Source: Lachnospiraceae bacterium
Lineage (GTDB): Bacteria > Bacillota_A > Clostridia > Lachnospirales > Lachnospiraceae
Length of the DNA stretch: 42,378 bases
Assembly: GCA_017621115.1 (NCBI GenBank)
Contig: JAGATU010000092.1
Span: 1-42,378 of the forward strand
Direction of reading: 5' to 3'
Every line of letters starts with the position of its first letter. The first letter of the stretch is position 1. A program made the position numbers and the translations under genes. Below, one piece after another: positions 9,101 to 17,717 of the stretch. The notes under the pieces were generated by a model that was given only the letters and a program-made list of their open reading frames with translations, made no database searches and was not told where the DNA came from.

Positions 9101-9131
9101 AAAAAAGGCAGACATTGCGTTTCTGTCTGCC
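9101..9131 (-). terminator. Intrinsic terminator hairpin in the fliK leader
   Basis: On the minus strand GGCAGACA pairs perfectly with TGTCTGCC around a 9-nt loop and is followed by six U. It lies downstream of the sigma-D-like promoter and upstream of fliK, so it can stop read-through from upstream genes and also the short fliK leader transcript. Confidence 0.85.
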
Positions 9132-9165
9132 CATTTTCCGTAAACAGAATTGGGCAGTTACTGCC
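9127..9165 (-). promoter_or_regulatory. Possible attenuator: antiterminator and anti-antiterminator pairing in fliK leader
   Basis: In the leader RNA GGCAG-UAA-CUGCC forms a small 5' hairpin. The same CUGCC, extended to CUGCCCA, can pair with UGGGCAG 17 nt downstream, and UGGGCAG overlaps the 5' arm of the terminator. The three pairings exclude one another, the layout of a classic transcription attenuator. No known riboswitch class is recognised. Confidence 0.5.
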
Positions 9166-9175
9166 TTCTAACTAT

Positions 9176-9202
9176 TTATCGGATTATTCTGTTATTTTCT
9201 TA
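9176..9202 (-). promoter_or_regulatory. Sigma-D (sigma-28)-like promoter for fliK-flgD-flgE
   Basis: TAAG, 15 nt, TCCGATAA matches the flagellar sigma factor consensus (TAAA, 15 nt, GCCGATAT) closely. It lies just after the MotE-like gene. Transcription would begin near 9168, putting the leader hairpins at the RNA 5' end. Confidence 0.65.
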
Positions 9203-9243
9203 AGGGGAAAAACCGATTTTGTGCAAGTTTTTCCAAATATTTT

Positions 9244-10119
9244 TTAGGAATCCGGCTCCATAATTTTGGTAATTTTGGCTGCGACTTCCGGATCCATTAC
9301 ACCAAGGATTGCACCCCTGGAATCCGGTTCCATTTCACCCAGAATTCTTGCCGCCAAATCCAGGTCACTTGTCATGGCTTCAAAAATACCTGCCGCTTCT
9401 TTTGGCTTCATCTCAGAGTACGCCTGCGCATAGTCCTGCACTTCTTTACTCTCTTCTACCTGGGCAACTACCTGCTTGTACAGAACTTCCGCTGTCGCAG
9501 GGTCCATAGCCTCATAATACTTCTGGTATTCTTCCACACCCGGTCCGTTCTCCGCATACACAACTTCGTTGTAGAATTCGGTCTTGATTCGCTCAAATTC
9601 CACCTGCATGTCTTCAAAGGTCTCCAGACGCTTAATCTCTTCTTCCAGTGCCAGAATTCTCTCATTCTTGGCATTGAGTTCTTCCTGGTAATCAATCAGT
9701 TCATCTTCCAAATCACGGATATCGCTTACCGCTTCTTCAAGAGCCGTATATCCCGCCAAATCCACAACTTCTTCCGTGGATTCTTCACTGTTAATATTGC
9801 CCGTGGTCTCATCCGGTAAAATCTTATTCACCACCGGAACATTCTTAAGGACCGGAGCCAGCACCTGTGAACCGAATCCTCCGATATCCAACTTAATGAG
9901 TGCGCAGATAATACCGACCCAGACAACAATAATAATCAGCGTCGTCAAAATAACCGGTCCGGAGTTCTCTTCATCCAAATCCTCTTCCCTGGCCGCAATT
10001 TCTTTGGCGCGTCGTTTTGCTTCTTTGCGCTGTGCCTTCTGGTCTGCTTTCAATTTTTTCTTATCGGCCTTGATTTTGGCCGCATCATCGCTTCCGCCAA
10101 ACAAATTCTTGTCAGCCAT
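9244..10119 (-). CDS. MotE/YlxF-like flagellar protein with MgtE-N-type C-terminal repeats
   Basis: A 291-residue membrane protein between fliJ and fliK, the position of Bacillus ylxF and of motE. A Lys/Ala-rich cytoplasmic coiled start (about 10-45) leads to one membrane helix (55-77), a linker, a coiled coil (about 130-180) and a helical C-terminal domain with repeated EAMDPATAEVL, EMKPKEAAGIFEAM, EMEPDSRGAILGVM and VMDPEVAAKITKIM, the MgtE intracellular-domain pattern. MotE-type proteins chaperone or stabilise motor parts. That role is an inference here. The ATG is 14 nt after fliJ. Confidence 0.85.
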   Translation of the reverse strand: MADKNLFGGSDDAAKIKADKKKLKADQKAQRKEAKRRAKEIAAREEDLDEENSGPVILTTLIIIVVWVGIICALIKLDIGGFGSQVLAPVLKNVPVVNKILPDETTGNINSEESTEEVVDLAGYTALEEAVSDIRDLEDELIDYQEELNAKNERILALEEEIKRLETFEDMQVEFERIKTEFYNEVVYAENGPGVEEYQKYYEAMDPATAEVLYKQVVAQVEESKEVQDYAQAYSEMKPKEAAGIFEAMTSDLDLAARILGEMEPDSRGAILGVMDPEVAAKITKIMEPDS

Positions 10120-10133
10120 TGTACCACCTCGTA

Positions 10134-10592
10134 CTACTTTCCTTCCTCTTTTGTGCGCTTGCCGTAAACATAACTGGTCAGCTCGTCTACTTCCTTGCTT
10201 TCCCTTGCATTTTCTTCCCGCACAAATTCTTCAAAAGCATTCTCGTACAGTTTCTCCTGCGTCTTACGTTCCTGCATTGCAATCTGCAGTTTGGTACGCT
10301 TTTGTTCCAGTACGACCTTTGCCTTTTCCACTTCCGATTCCTGCTCTTTTTTCATGTCACCAAGCACGGAAATCGCTCTGGTATTATTCTTTATATCGGC
10401 CACCTGCAGTTTCGCAGTTCTGAGCCTGCCGCCTTCTGTCTCGTATGCCTGCTTTTTCTCGTCAATGACAGCCAGCCGCTCTTCTTCTTCCATCACACGG
10501 ACATTGGCCTCGCCAAATTCCATCTTGGCGGACTCTTCCAGTTTCTGTTTGATATCCAGGATATTCTGCATACGGTATTTAAATTTGGCCAT
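10134..10592 (-). CDS. fliJ: Flagellar export chaperone FliJ
   Basis: FliJ is the coiled-coil central stalk of the flagellar export ATPase and an escort for chaperones. The 152-residue protein is almost entirely charged heptad-type helix, begins FKYRMQNILDIKQKLEE as Firmicute FliJ does, and has no membrane segment. Its ATG overlaps the fliI stop codon by one base (TAATG), indicating translational coupling. Sequence conservation in this family is low, so order fliH-fliI-fliJ is important evidence. Confidence 0.92.
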   Translation of the reverse strand: MAKFKYRMQNILDIKQKLEESAKMEFGEANVRVMEEEERLAVIDEKKQAYETEGGRLRTAKLQVADIKNNTRAISVLGDMKKEQESEVEKAKVVLEQKRTKLQIAMQERKTQEKLYENAFEEFVREENARESKEVDELTSYVYGKRTKEEGK

Positions 10593-11908
10593 TATTCAAA
10601 CAACCCTTCCATCAACTGTAAAGACTCCTCGAAGTCGAATTTAGCATCCACATCCTGCATTAAAAAGGCATTGACTTCATCAATCTTATCTATCGCATAA
10701 TCAATATTCCGGTTACTTCCGCGTTTATATGCTCCGATATTAATCAAATCTTCCGATTCATTATAAGTCGCCAGGACATTCTTAAGTTTGCCGCTTGCCA
10801 CCTTATGCTCCCTGGTTACAATCTGGCTCATGCATCGGGATATACTCTGTAATACATCAATTGCCGGATAATGATTCTTATGTCCCAGTTTACGGCTGAG
10901 CATAATATGCCCGTCCAAAATGCTTCGTGCCGTATCCGTAATCGGCTCATTGAAATCATCACCGTCTACCAATACGGTATACAGACCGGTGATTGAGCCT
11001 TGTGACGTACGTCCCGCACGTTCCAAAAGTTTAGGCATCTCAGCGTACACACTCGGCGGATATCCTCTCGATACCGGCGGTTCCCCGCCCGCAAGACCGA
11101 TTTCTCTCTGCGCCATCGAAAAACGTGTCAGGGAGTCCATCATAAGCAGGACATCCTTTCCCTGATCACGGAAATACTCCGCGATGGCTGTTGCAGTCTT
11201 AGCTGCTTTGTTACGCTCAAGGGCCGGCCTGTCCGAAGTAGCCACAACCACAACCGAACGGCGCATACCCTCTTCTCCCAAGTCTCTTTCTATAAATTCA
11301 AGGACTTCTCGTCCTCGCTCACCTATCAAAGCAATTACATTGACATCCGCTTTGGTATTACGTGCAAACATGCCCATCAGTGTGGATTTACCAACGCCTG
11401 AGCCCGCAAAAATACCGATTCTCTGTCCTTTTCCAATTGTCAAAAGTCCATCCACCGCTTTGACACCAAGCGGAAGAACCTCATCAATAATAGTTCTGGT
11501 CATCGGATCAGGAGGCGGTGCTTCCACCGGATAGGATACTCCGCCGGCAAGCTGTGTACCGTCCGTAATCCGTCCGAGGCCGTCCAAAGTCTTTCCAAGC
11601 AATTCATCACTCACCTTAACCGTAAGTGTATTGCCGGTATTCTCAACGATATTACCGATACCGATACCATCCGTCACATCATAGGGCATCAGCTGTGTCT
11701 TGCCTTCCTTAAAGCCGACAACCTCTGCCATAATGGGACGCTTCGTTTTATCTTCCGGAAAAATATAGCAGATGTCGCCGAGTTTGGAATCCGGGCCTGC
11801 CGACTCGATTGTAAGGCCGACCACATTCACTATCTTTCCTTTCTTCACGAAAAAAGACTCTTCTGCAATTTTATCATACTTTTCAAACTGTATTCTCACT
11901 GCATCCAA
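10592..11908 (-). CDS. fliI: Flagellum-specific ATPase FliI
   Basis: FliI is the hexameric ATPase of the flagellar type III export apparatus. Walker A (GIFAGSGVGKST, about 166-177) and Walker B (DVLLMMDSLTRF) are intact, as are the family stretches IGERGREVLEFIERDLG and EPPVSRGYPPSVYAEMPKLL. Length (438) is standard. The best start is a TTG at 11908 preceded by AGGTGAG. A GTG three codons on is too far from that site. It follows fliH by 10 nt. Confidence 0.97.
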   Translation of the reverse strand: MDAVRIQFEKYDKIAEESFFVKKGKIVNVVGLTIESAGPDSKLGDICYIFPEDKTKRPIMAEVVGFKEGKTQLMPYDVTDGIGIGNIVENTGNTLTVKVSDELLGKTLDGLGRITDGTQLAGGVSYPVEAPPPDPMTRTIIDEVLPLGVKAVDGLLTIGKGQRIGIFAGSGVGKSTLMGMFARNTKADVNVIALIGERGREVLEFIERDLGEEGMRRSVVVVATSDRPALERNKAAKTATAIAEYFRDQGKDVLLMMDSLTRFSMAQREIGLAGGEPPVSRGYPPSVYAEMPKLLERAGRTSQGSITGLYTVLVDGDDFNEPITDTARSILDGHIMLSRKLGHKNHYPAIDVLQSISRCMSQIVTREHKVASGKLKNVLATYNESEDLINIGAYKRGSNRNIDYAIDKIDEVNAFLMQDVDAKFDFEESLQLMEGLFE

Positions 11909-11918
11909 GTCTTCTCAC

Positions 11919-12800
11919 CTAACCTTCCGTTTTTCCGTTATATGACAATAATGCCAATTTCTTACGTAATTCACCAAGCTGTGTACCGAGTCCGCAATCG
12001 TATATTCCGCCCACAGTCTCTATTGTACATTCACTTTCACGAAGCAAGCTGTCTTCAATAATATCAACAACAGTCCCTTCCTGTGTCGCATCCGAAAGCA
12101 ATTCTTCCTTATGCTCTTTTACGTAAGAATAATCCGCCGGGCTGACATGCACGAGAAAATTCTTGCAGCCATCCAGCTTCTTCATCGTATTGCGCAGAAG
12201 TGTCACAACAATCTCTCTCTGATTGTCCAGTCCCACTTCAAACACTTTCTCATAAATGCCGGTCAACGCATCCACAAACTGCGGTTCCAATGCATCAATC
12301 TGCTGCTCGTAAAGTGCATGCAGCTGCATTCTCTCGCGCTCAACGTCTGCCTTTAATGCTTCGCATTCCTGCATTCCCTGCGCTCGTCCGGCCGCATAAC
12401 CTTCATCTCTTGCGCTCTGCAAAACACGTTGTTGCTCGTCCTGAAGTTCCTGCATGGCCTGTGCGCGCATGGTTTCTATCTCCTCACGCGCTGCCGCAAC
12501 CAGTTCCTCCGGAGTCGGGCCTTCGTATACCGGTTCAGGAGCAGGCTGTGCCTTAATCACATTATCCGATATACCTTCCGAAAAGCCTTCTTCACCGGAA
12601 TCTGCCGTCAACGCATCCAGCGGGTCCAAAAGCCGGCTTCCTTCCACAAAATCAACCGCCTGGAATTCGTCCAAATCCACTTGCGGAAGCACCATACGGA
12701 TACGCTCCAGTTTCTGTTCCACTATCTCGTTAGAATTAATAACACGTGCGCCTTCCATATCACGGCTCACGTAATAGGATTTTAACAAATTACTAGACAA
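11919..12800 (-). CDS. fliH: Flagellar assembly protein FliH
   Basis: FliH regulates FliI and links it to the C-ring. The middle (about 95-180) is a charged Glu/Gln/Ala coiled coil with GYAAGRAQGMQE, typical of FliH glycine-repeat helices. The C-terminal domain includes FVDALTGIYEKVFEVGLDNQ and a terminal CGLGTQLGELRKKL. The start is uncertain. A GTG at 12818 has no usable ribosome site, whereas TTG at 12800, 11 nt after GGAGG, gives (M)SSNLLKSYYV, which resembles the family start. With that start it overlaps fliG by 8 nt. Confidence 0.88.
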   Translation of the reverse strand: MSSNLLKSYYVSRDMEGARVINSNEIVEQKLERIRMVLPQVDLDEFQAVDFVEGSRLLDPLDALTADSGEEGFSEGISDNVIKAQPAPEPVYEGPTPEELVAAAREEIETMRAQAMQELQDEQQRVLQSARDEGYAAGRAQGMQECEALKADVERERMQLHALYEQQIDALEPQFVDALTGIYEKVFEVGLDNQREIVVTLLRNTMKKLDGCKNFLVHVSPADYSYVKEHKEELLSDATQEGTVVDIIEDSLLRESECTIETVGGIYDCGLGTQLGELRKKLALLSYNGKTEG

Positions 12801-13809
12801 TGATCTCGTCGCCTCCACCTCTGGAAATTACGATTTCTGCCGAGTCTTCCAGCTTTCTGATAATATTTACAATCTTCTGCTGAGCCTCTTCTACGTCCTT
12901 CATACGTACCGGGCCCATGAATTCCATATCTTCCTTGATCATAGCAGCAAGACGCTTGGAAAGGTTGTTGAAAATCGCCTGCTGAACCTGCTCATTGCTG
13001 CCCTTAAGCGCAAGTGCAAGGTCATTATTATCAACATCATGCAATACTCTCTGGATAGCACGGTCATCAAGCAACAGAATATCTTCGAATACGAACATTT
13101 TCTTGCGGATCTCGTCTGCCAATTCCGGTTCCTCGATCTCCAAAGTCTCCATGATATGCTTCTCTGTACCACGGTCTACCGTATTCAAAATCTCTACTAC
13201 CTGATCCACACCACCGATAATGGTGTAATCCTGGTTTACCAAAGACGATAACTTGCTTTCCAAAATCTGTTCCACTTCCTTGATGACATCCGGACTGGTT
13301 CGATCCATCATAGCCACACGCTTTGCAACATCTGCCTGTCTCTCCTGCGGAAGTGCCGCAATAATAAGCGCTGCCTGCTGTGGGGAAAGATATGCCAAAA
13401 TAAGGGCAATTGTCTGCGGATGTTCATCCTGGATAAAGTTAAGCAGCTGGGACGGGTCAGTCTTACGGATAAACTCGAAAGGCTTAACCTGCAACGAAGC
13501 CGTTAACTTGCCGATAACATCCAATGCCTTTTCTGCACCGAGTGCTTTTTCCAAAAGTTCTTTGGCATAGGTAATACCACCCTCTGCAATATACTGCTGG
13601 GCAAGACATACCTGGTAAAACTCGTCGATAACTTCGTCTTTTACCTGCGGTGTAATACTTCTGGTATTGGCTATTTCCAATGTCAGTTCTTCTATTTCTT
13701 CTTCTTTCAGATGTTTAAAAATTGTCGCTGAGCGCTCCGGTCCGAGTGCAATCAGAAGGATTGCCGATTTTTGCAGACCGCTCAATTTTTCTTCCTGAAA
13801 TCTTGCCAT
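12793..13809 (-). CDS. fliG: Flagellar motor switch protein FliG
   Basis: FliG couples the MS-ring to the C-ring and receives stator torque. The N-terminus (KLSGLQKSAILLIALG) binds FliF. The middle contains the EHPQTIALILAYL segment. The C-terminal domain has MFVFEDILLLDDRAIQRVL with the charged torque helix around it. The ATG at 13809 (MARFQEEK) is chosen over an upstream TTG because it fits homologues, giving 339 residues. It begins 2 nt after the fliF stop. Confidence 0.97.
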   Translation of the reverse strand: MARFQEEKLSGLQKSAILLIALGPERSATIFKHLKEEEIEELTLEIANTRSITPQVKDEVIDEFYQVCLAQQYIAEGGITYAKELLEKALGAEKALDVIGKLTASLQVKPFEFIRKTDPSQLLNFIQDEHPQTIALILAYLSPQQAALIIAALPQERQADVAKRVAMMDRTSPDVIKEVEQILESKLSSLVNQDYTIIGGVDQVVEILNTVDRGTEKHIMETLEIEEPELADEIRKKMFVFEDILLLDDRAIQRVLHDVDNNDLALALKGSNEQVQQAIFNNLSKRLAAMIKEDMEFMGPVRMKDVEEAQQKIVNIIRKLEDSAEIVISRGGGDEIIV

Positions 13810-13811
13810 AA

Positions 13812-15419
13812 TTAACCCCAATCCTCATTCAACCAGTTACGAAGCAGAAGTGCCGCGGATTCCGGATTCTCATCCACAAACTTCTCAATCATCTTACGTG
13901 TCTCAGACTTCGTCTCAAGTTCAATATTTTCAAGTTCTGTTTCAGGTGTAGACTGAAGCAGGCTTTCTACGGAAAGTTCTTCTTCCACTTCCTCTACATT
14001 GTCGCTTCTCATGCCTCTTATAATTACAAATGCAAGCAATGCAAGAATAATCACAATCAAAGCAATCTGAATAATATCGGAAGCCTCTACATCAAGTGCC
14101 TCCTTATCGATAAACATCGGTTCTTCATATGCAAGGAATGTAATGGACTCCGCATTAATACCCGATGCATTGGATGCCATCAGCACTAAATCTTCGTCCA
14201 CTTCCAATTTGGTACGTTCCGCATTGGCAAGCTTATACTCTTCCCATGTGATACCGTCAAGCAATCCCTGATTCTTGGCATCTTCTTCCTTTACCACCCG
14301 GTAACGGATAGCCGCGATGGAAAGAGATGATTTATTATAATCTACAAGTCCCGGAGGAATTGTAGTTTCTACAACTTCTTCATTCGGCAGGTAATCCCTA
14401 ACCTCTTCATTTACCGAAGAACTCTGGTTCGCATAATCTTCGATTACATATGTAGTGCCGTCTTCGCCGTTGGAATCCGTTCCCGGAATACCACCGTTAC
14501 CACCCTCGGACTCGGCATTGTACAATTCTTCATGTGCAAGCACACCCTGGCTCTGTCCCTCAGCCGGTGTATAATCATGTGACACCTTCTTGGTGGTCGA
14601 AAAATCAAGTGTCAGATTCGGACGCACTTCCACCAAATCAAATTCATTGGTTCCAAGTAAAACCCTTCTGACTTCACCCTGCAATACATACTCGGTCTGC
14701 TGCTTTACATTCAGCTGGCTGGTCGCATTGCCGGTAACCGAATAACTCTCATTACCCGAGAACATCAGGTTACCTTCGTTATCAATAATCGTAATATTCT
14801 TAATTTCTTCATTACCGAGTGCCGTACGGATAAACTGTGCAACCGTTGCCGCATGCTCAGCAGTAAATTCGCCATTCGGTGTAATCATAACAGCCGCGGA
14901 AGAATCCTCTGTTTCTGCAATCAAAGTGCCGTTATCTTCCGGAATATCAAGTTGCACGGTTGCCTTCTCGATATTCTCCATGGCTGCCAAATCCACTTCC
15001 ATCTGGCTCTGCAAAAATTCCTTGTAAAGCTTCTGCTTATCCGATTCGGTCGTACCCATTCCGCCGCTTGTAACATTGCTCAAATCATATGCCGCAGCCG
15101 GAATATTGTTGGCACCAAGAAGCAGATTAGCCTGGGATATCTGCTCTTTCAAAACCTCTACCCGATAACCGTCCGTTGACACACGGTATTCGATAACCGG
15201 ATCTGCACCATCTAAAAGTGCGGTGATGTCAGCGGTCTCTTTGGTCGTCTCACTAACCGCAAGCAATACATACTGGGGTCTTGAAAGCAGCCACACCAAA
15301 ACAGCAAAAGCCACTAACACACCGGCAGCCGCCGATATAATTAGTGTCTTCTGTTTGGGTTCGAATTTATTCCACCAATCTAATATTTTCTTAGGTATTT
15401 CTTTTAACTGGTCAACCAT
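13812..15419 (-). CDS. fliF: Flagellar MS-ring protein FliF
   Basis: FliF forms the membrane MS-ring. Two membrane helices (about 25-45 and 448-470) flank a large periplasm-side region with ring-building motifs (SQANLLLGANNIPA, QKLYKEFLQSQMEVDLAAME, LTLDFSTTKKVSHDY). The C-terminal tail ends LLLRNWLNEDWG, the FliG-binding peptide. Length (535) is normal for Firmicutes. The ATG at 15419 follows AGGGGA. It lies 16 nt after fliE. Confidence 0.97.
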   Translation of the reverse strand: MVDQLKEIPKKILDWWNKFEPKQKTLIISAAAGVLVAFAVLVWLLSRPQYVLLAVSETTKETADITALLDGADPVIEYRVSTDGYRVEVLKEQISQANLLLGANNIPAAAYDLSNVTSGGMGTTESDKQKLYKEFLQSQMEVDLAAMENIEKATVQLDIPEDNGTLIAETEDSSAAVMITPNGEFTAEHAATVAQFIRTALGNEEIKNITIIDNEGNLMFSGNESYSVTGNATSQLNVKQQTEYVLQGEVRRVLLGTNEFDLVEVRPNLTLDFSTTKKVSHDYTPAEGQSQGVLAHEELYNAESEGGNGGIPGTDSNGEDGTTYVIEDYANQSSSVNEEVRDYLPNEEVVETTIPPGLVDYNKSSLSIAAIRYRVVKEEDAKNQGLLDGITWEEYKLANAERTKLEVDEDLVLMASNASGINAESITFLAYEEPMFIDKEALDVEASDIIQIALIVIILALLAFVIIRGMRSDNVEEVEEELSVESLLQSTPETELENIELETKSETRKMIEKFVDENPESAALLLRNWLNEDWG

Positions 15420-15435
15420 TGCTGTTATCCCCTAA

Positions 15436-15762
15436 CTAAATCTGCATCTGCATTAATTCTCTGTATGCTTCCAGAACTTTATCACGAACTGCTACCGTGT
15501 ACTGCAATGCGGTTGACGCTTTGCTCAGTGCGATTGTCAAATCGTGTGTATTATCCGTCTCACCCATGGCAAGCTTAATCTCTTCATTCTCCGCAGCTGA
15601 TAAATACGCATTGGTCGTATTGAGATTCTCCATCGCCACCGATAAAATGGAGCCGAATTCTTCCGTTTCCGGTGTGCGTGTAATGCTTGAAGCCGGAATA
15701 GCCTGTCCTGCCGCCTCTTTTACGGCACCGGATGTAATGTTATATAAAGATGTAATATCCAT
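15436..15762 (-). CDS. fliE: Flagellar hook-basal body complex protein FliE
   Basis: FliE joins the MS-ring to the proximal rod. The 108-residue protein has the conserved C-terminal half: a helix with LAMGETDNTHDLTIALSKAS, then LQYTVAVRDKVLEAYRELMQ, diagnostic for FliE. It lies between flgC and fliF in the usual order and has a GAGGA site 8 nt from its ATG. Confidence 0.95.
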   Translation of the reverse strand: MDITSLYNITSGAVKEAAGQAIPASSITRTPETEEFGSILSVAMENLNTTNAYLSAAENEEIKLAMGETDNTHDLTIALSKASTALQYTVAVRDKVLEAYRELMQMQI

Positions 15763-15793
15763 ATATCATTCCTCGTAAACTATGTACTAAAAC

Positions 15794-16240
15794 TTATTTG
15801 CCCATCTGAAGACCCTTCATGGCCATGGCCTTGGAAGCATCAAATGCGGTTGCATTGGCTTCGTAGCTGCGGCTGGCATCAATCAAGTTGGTCATCTCGG
15901 TAATAATATTGACATTCGGGTATGTTACATAACCGTTCTCATCCGCATCCGGATGTGCCGGGTCATACACCATGTTACCCTCTGTCGATGTATCGTCATA
16001 AGTACCTGCCACTTTTACGCCATGCGGTTTAAAGCGGCTTGTCTTCTCACCGAAAATCGATGAAAAAGTACCGAAGCTTCCCTGCTTCTCTTCAAATGTA
16101 ACGACTTTACGTACATAAGGAGTTCCGTCTTCTGTTCTTGTAGTCTGGGCATTGGCCACATTCTGCGAAATCACATCCATACGGTAACGCTGCGCGGTAA
16201 GACCGGATGCATTCACGTTAAAAGTATCAAACATTCCCAT
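15794..16240 (-). CDS. flgC: Flagellar basal-body rod protein FlgC
   Basis: FlgC is a proximal rod subunit. The N-terminal rod signature FNVNASGLTAQRYRMDVIS followed by NVANAQTTRTEDGTPY is clear, as is the C-terminal NIITEMTNLIDASRSYEAN. Length 148 matches the family. It lies 14 nt after flgB and 31 nt before fliE. Confidence 0.97.
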   Translation of the reverse strand: MGMFDTFNVNASGLTAQRYRMDVISQNVANAQTTRTEDGTPYVRKVVTFEEKQGSFGTFSSIFGEKTSRFKPHGVKVAGTYDDTSTEGNMVYDPAHPDADENGYVTYPNVNIITEMTNLIDASRSYEANATAFDASKAMAMKGLQMGK

Positions 16241-16254
16241 ACTCTATCCCTCCT

Positions 16255-16650
16255 TTATTTCATTACGCTCTGTAAATTGGTAAATTCCGCTGTCAGGGAA
16301 TCTATCAGACCATTGTACTTAATCTGGTTGGCGGCAAGCATTACCTGCTCCTGTTCCGGATCCACATTATTCTCATCCAGACGGTAGGAATATCCGCCGT
16401 AATCTGTATATTGTCTTGCATTCAGACGATGGAGATTATCGTTAATCTTGCCGACTCTCTCGTCAATGGACTTATACTTGCCGTGGCGCATTGCCTGCTG
16501 CAACTGCGCTTCAAAATCAATGTCCTGTCTCTTGTATCCCGGAGTGTCCTGATTCGCAATATTATTGGCAATTAACTCCTGTCTTTTCCAGGATGCATCT
16601 GCCGCTTTATCCAATACATTAATATAATCAAATGCGTTCGAAGAAAACAT
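16255..16650 (-). CDS. flgB: Flagellar basal-body rod protein FlgB
   Basis: FlgB is a proximal rod subunit and the first gene of this flagellar operon. It shows the family motif RQELIANNIANQDTPGYKRQ (residues about 22-41) and a C-terminal helix ANQIKYNGLIDSLTAEF. A near-perfect AAAGGAGG precedes the ATG at 16650, and a sigma-A-type promoter lies 42 nt upstream of the start. The codY terminator just upstream separates it from codY. Confidence 0.97.
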   Translation of the reverse strand: MFSSNAFDYINVLDKAADASWKRQELIANNIANQDTPGYKRQDIDFEAQLQQAMRHGKYKSIDERVGKINDNLHRLNARQYTDYGGYSYRLDENNVDPEQEQVMLAANQIKYNGLIDSLTAEFTNLQSVMK

Positions 16651-16691
16651 AAAATCCTCCTTTATACAATGAGCGCAATATACTACTTTCT

Positions 16692-16719
16692 ATTATAAAG
16701 AAATATGCAAAAAAAACAA
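16692..16719 (-). promoter_or_regulatory. Sigma-A-type promoter of the flagellar operon
   Basis: TTGTTT, 16 nt, TATAAT on the minus strand, after the codY terminator and 42 nt before the flgB ATG. The -10 box is perfect, and the spacer contains an A/T tract. No good CodY or sigma-D site is visible next to it. Confidence 0.65.
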
Positions 16720-16742
16720 GATTTTTGTCCTAAAATAGCACA

Positions 16743-16771
16743 AAAGGACTATCGCTTCGCAATAGTCCTTT
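16743..16771 (-). terminator. Terminator after codY
   Basis: AAAGGACTAT and ATAGTCCTTT form a 10-bp stem, which may extend inward by two GC pairs. A short T-run follows on the minus strand. It lies 44 nt after the codY stop. The weak T-run may allow some read-through into flgB. Confidence 0.7.
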
Positions 16772-16814
16772 ATCTACACCAATCCATTCTCTGTATTCAC
16801 TTAAAAAATACGGA

Positions 16815-17603
16815 TTATTTTACCTTTAATTCCGCACGGATAAGGTCAATCTGTTCAAATACCACATCATTTAATACCTTGATGTAAGTACCCTTCATAC
16901 CGGATGAACGCGATTCGATAACGCCCGCACTTTCAAACTTACGCAGGGCATTAACGATAACACTTCTGGTAATTCCTACGCGGTCCGCAATCTTGCTGGC
17001 AACCAGAATACCTTCCATACCGTTAAGTTCATCAAAAATATGCACGATTGCTTCCATTTCGGAATAAGACAGGGTCGAAATCGCCGATTTGACAACGTTT
17101 AACTTACGGCTCTCTTCCGCATTCTCTTCATTCACCGCACGAAGCATCTCAAGTCCCACCACCGTGGAACCGTATTCGCACAAAATAATATCATCGATAT
17201 CGTAAAGTTCACCCGCTTTGTACACAAACAAAGTACCAAGACGTTCACCTGCAATTTCAATCGGCGCAATAATCGCCGTAAAACGCTTCACGTCCGTTGT
17301 CTCAAAGCCGAGTGTCTCAAGATTCACATTCTCCTTGGTGGACAAAACGGCAAGCATACGCTCATTGAGCATACCGTCAATAAATCCGCCCACTTTATCC
17401 TTAATCAGTTCATGGATAACTTCTACTTCCGAAGCATTGTCAAGTCCTAATACCTTGCCCTTCTTACTGATTACCAGGACATTACTCTTAAGAATCTCGC
17501 GCATAACCGAACAGATGTCATTAAACACCACCTTGCTCGAATTATTATTATGCAAAAGTTTGCCAATTTTTCTGGTTTTGTCTAGTAATTGAACACTACT
17601 CAT
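16815..17603 (-). CDS. codY: GTP-sensing global transcriptional repressor CodY
   Basis: CodY senses GTP and branched-chain amino acids and represses stationary-phase genes, including motility genes in Bacillus. The 262-residue protein has the N-terminal GAF sensor (MSSVQLLDKTRKIGKLL to about 155) and the C-terminal winged helix with the conserved motif ASKIADRVGITRSVIVNALR followed by KFESAGVIESRSSGMKG. A GGAGG site precedes the ATG. It follows topA by 114 nt, in which an extra promoter is visible. Adjacent topA, codY and flgB reproduce the Bacillus subtilis order with several genes lost between topA and codY. Confidence 0.97.
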   Translation of the reverse strand: MSSVQLLDKTRKIGKLLHNNNSSKVVFNDICSVMREILKSNVLVISKKGKVLGLDNASEVEVIHELIKDKVGGFIDGMLNERMLAVLSTKENVNLETLGFETTDVKRFTAIIAPIEIAGERLGTLFVYKAGELYDIDDIILCEYGSTVVGLEMLRAVNEENAEESRKLNVVKSAISTLSYSEMEAIVHIFDELNGMEGILVASKIADRVGITRSVIVNALRKFESAGVIESRSSGMKGTYIKVLNDVVFEQIDLIRAELKVK

Positions 17604-17628
17604 TTAAAATACCTCCGAATATAGTTGT

Positions 17629-17657
17629 AGTTTACCACTTTTTTCTGACTATATCAA
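17629..17657 (-). promoter_or_regulatory. Possible codY promoter with CodY-box-like sequence
   Basis: TTGATA, 17 nt, TAAACT lies between topA and codY. The spacer begins TAGTCAGAAAAAA, which matches the CodY box (AATTTTCWGAAAATT) at about 10 of 15 positions, so autoregulation is possible but not strong on sequence alone. Confidence 0.45.
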
Positions 17658-17717
17658 GGTTTTATTTGCTTTTTTATTAAATTATCTGTCAATTTAATCG
17701 CTTTTTATCAGGCTATA

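Noticed and set aside
16651..16814. Small gene between flgB and codY
   Set aside because: The gap is explained by the codY terminator and the flgB promoter. The open frame on the plus strand has no ribosome site.
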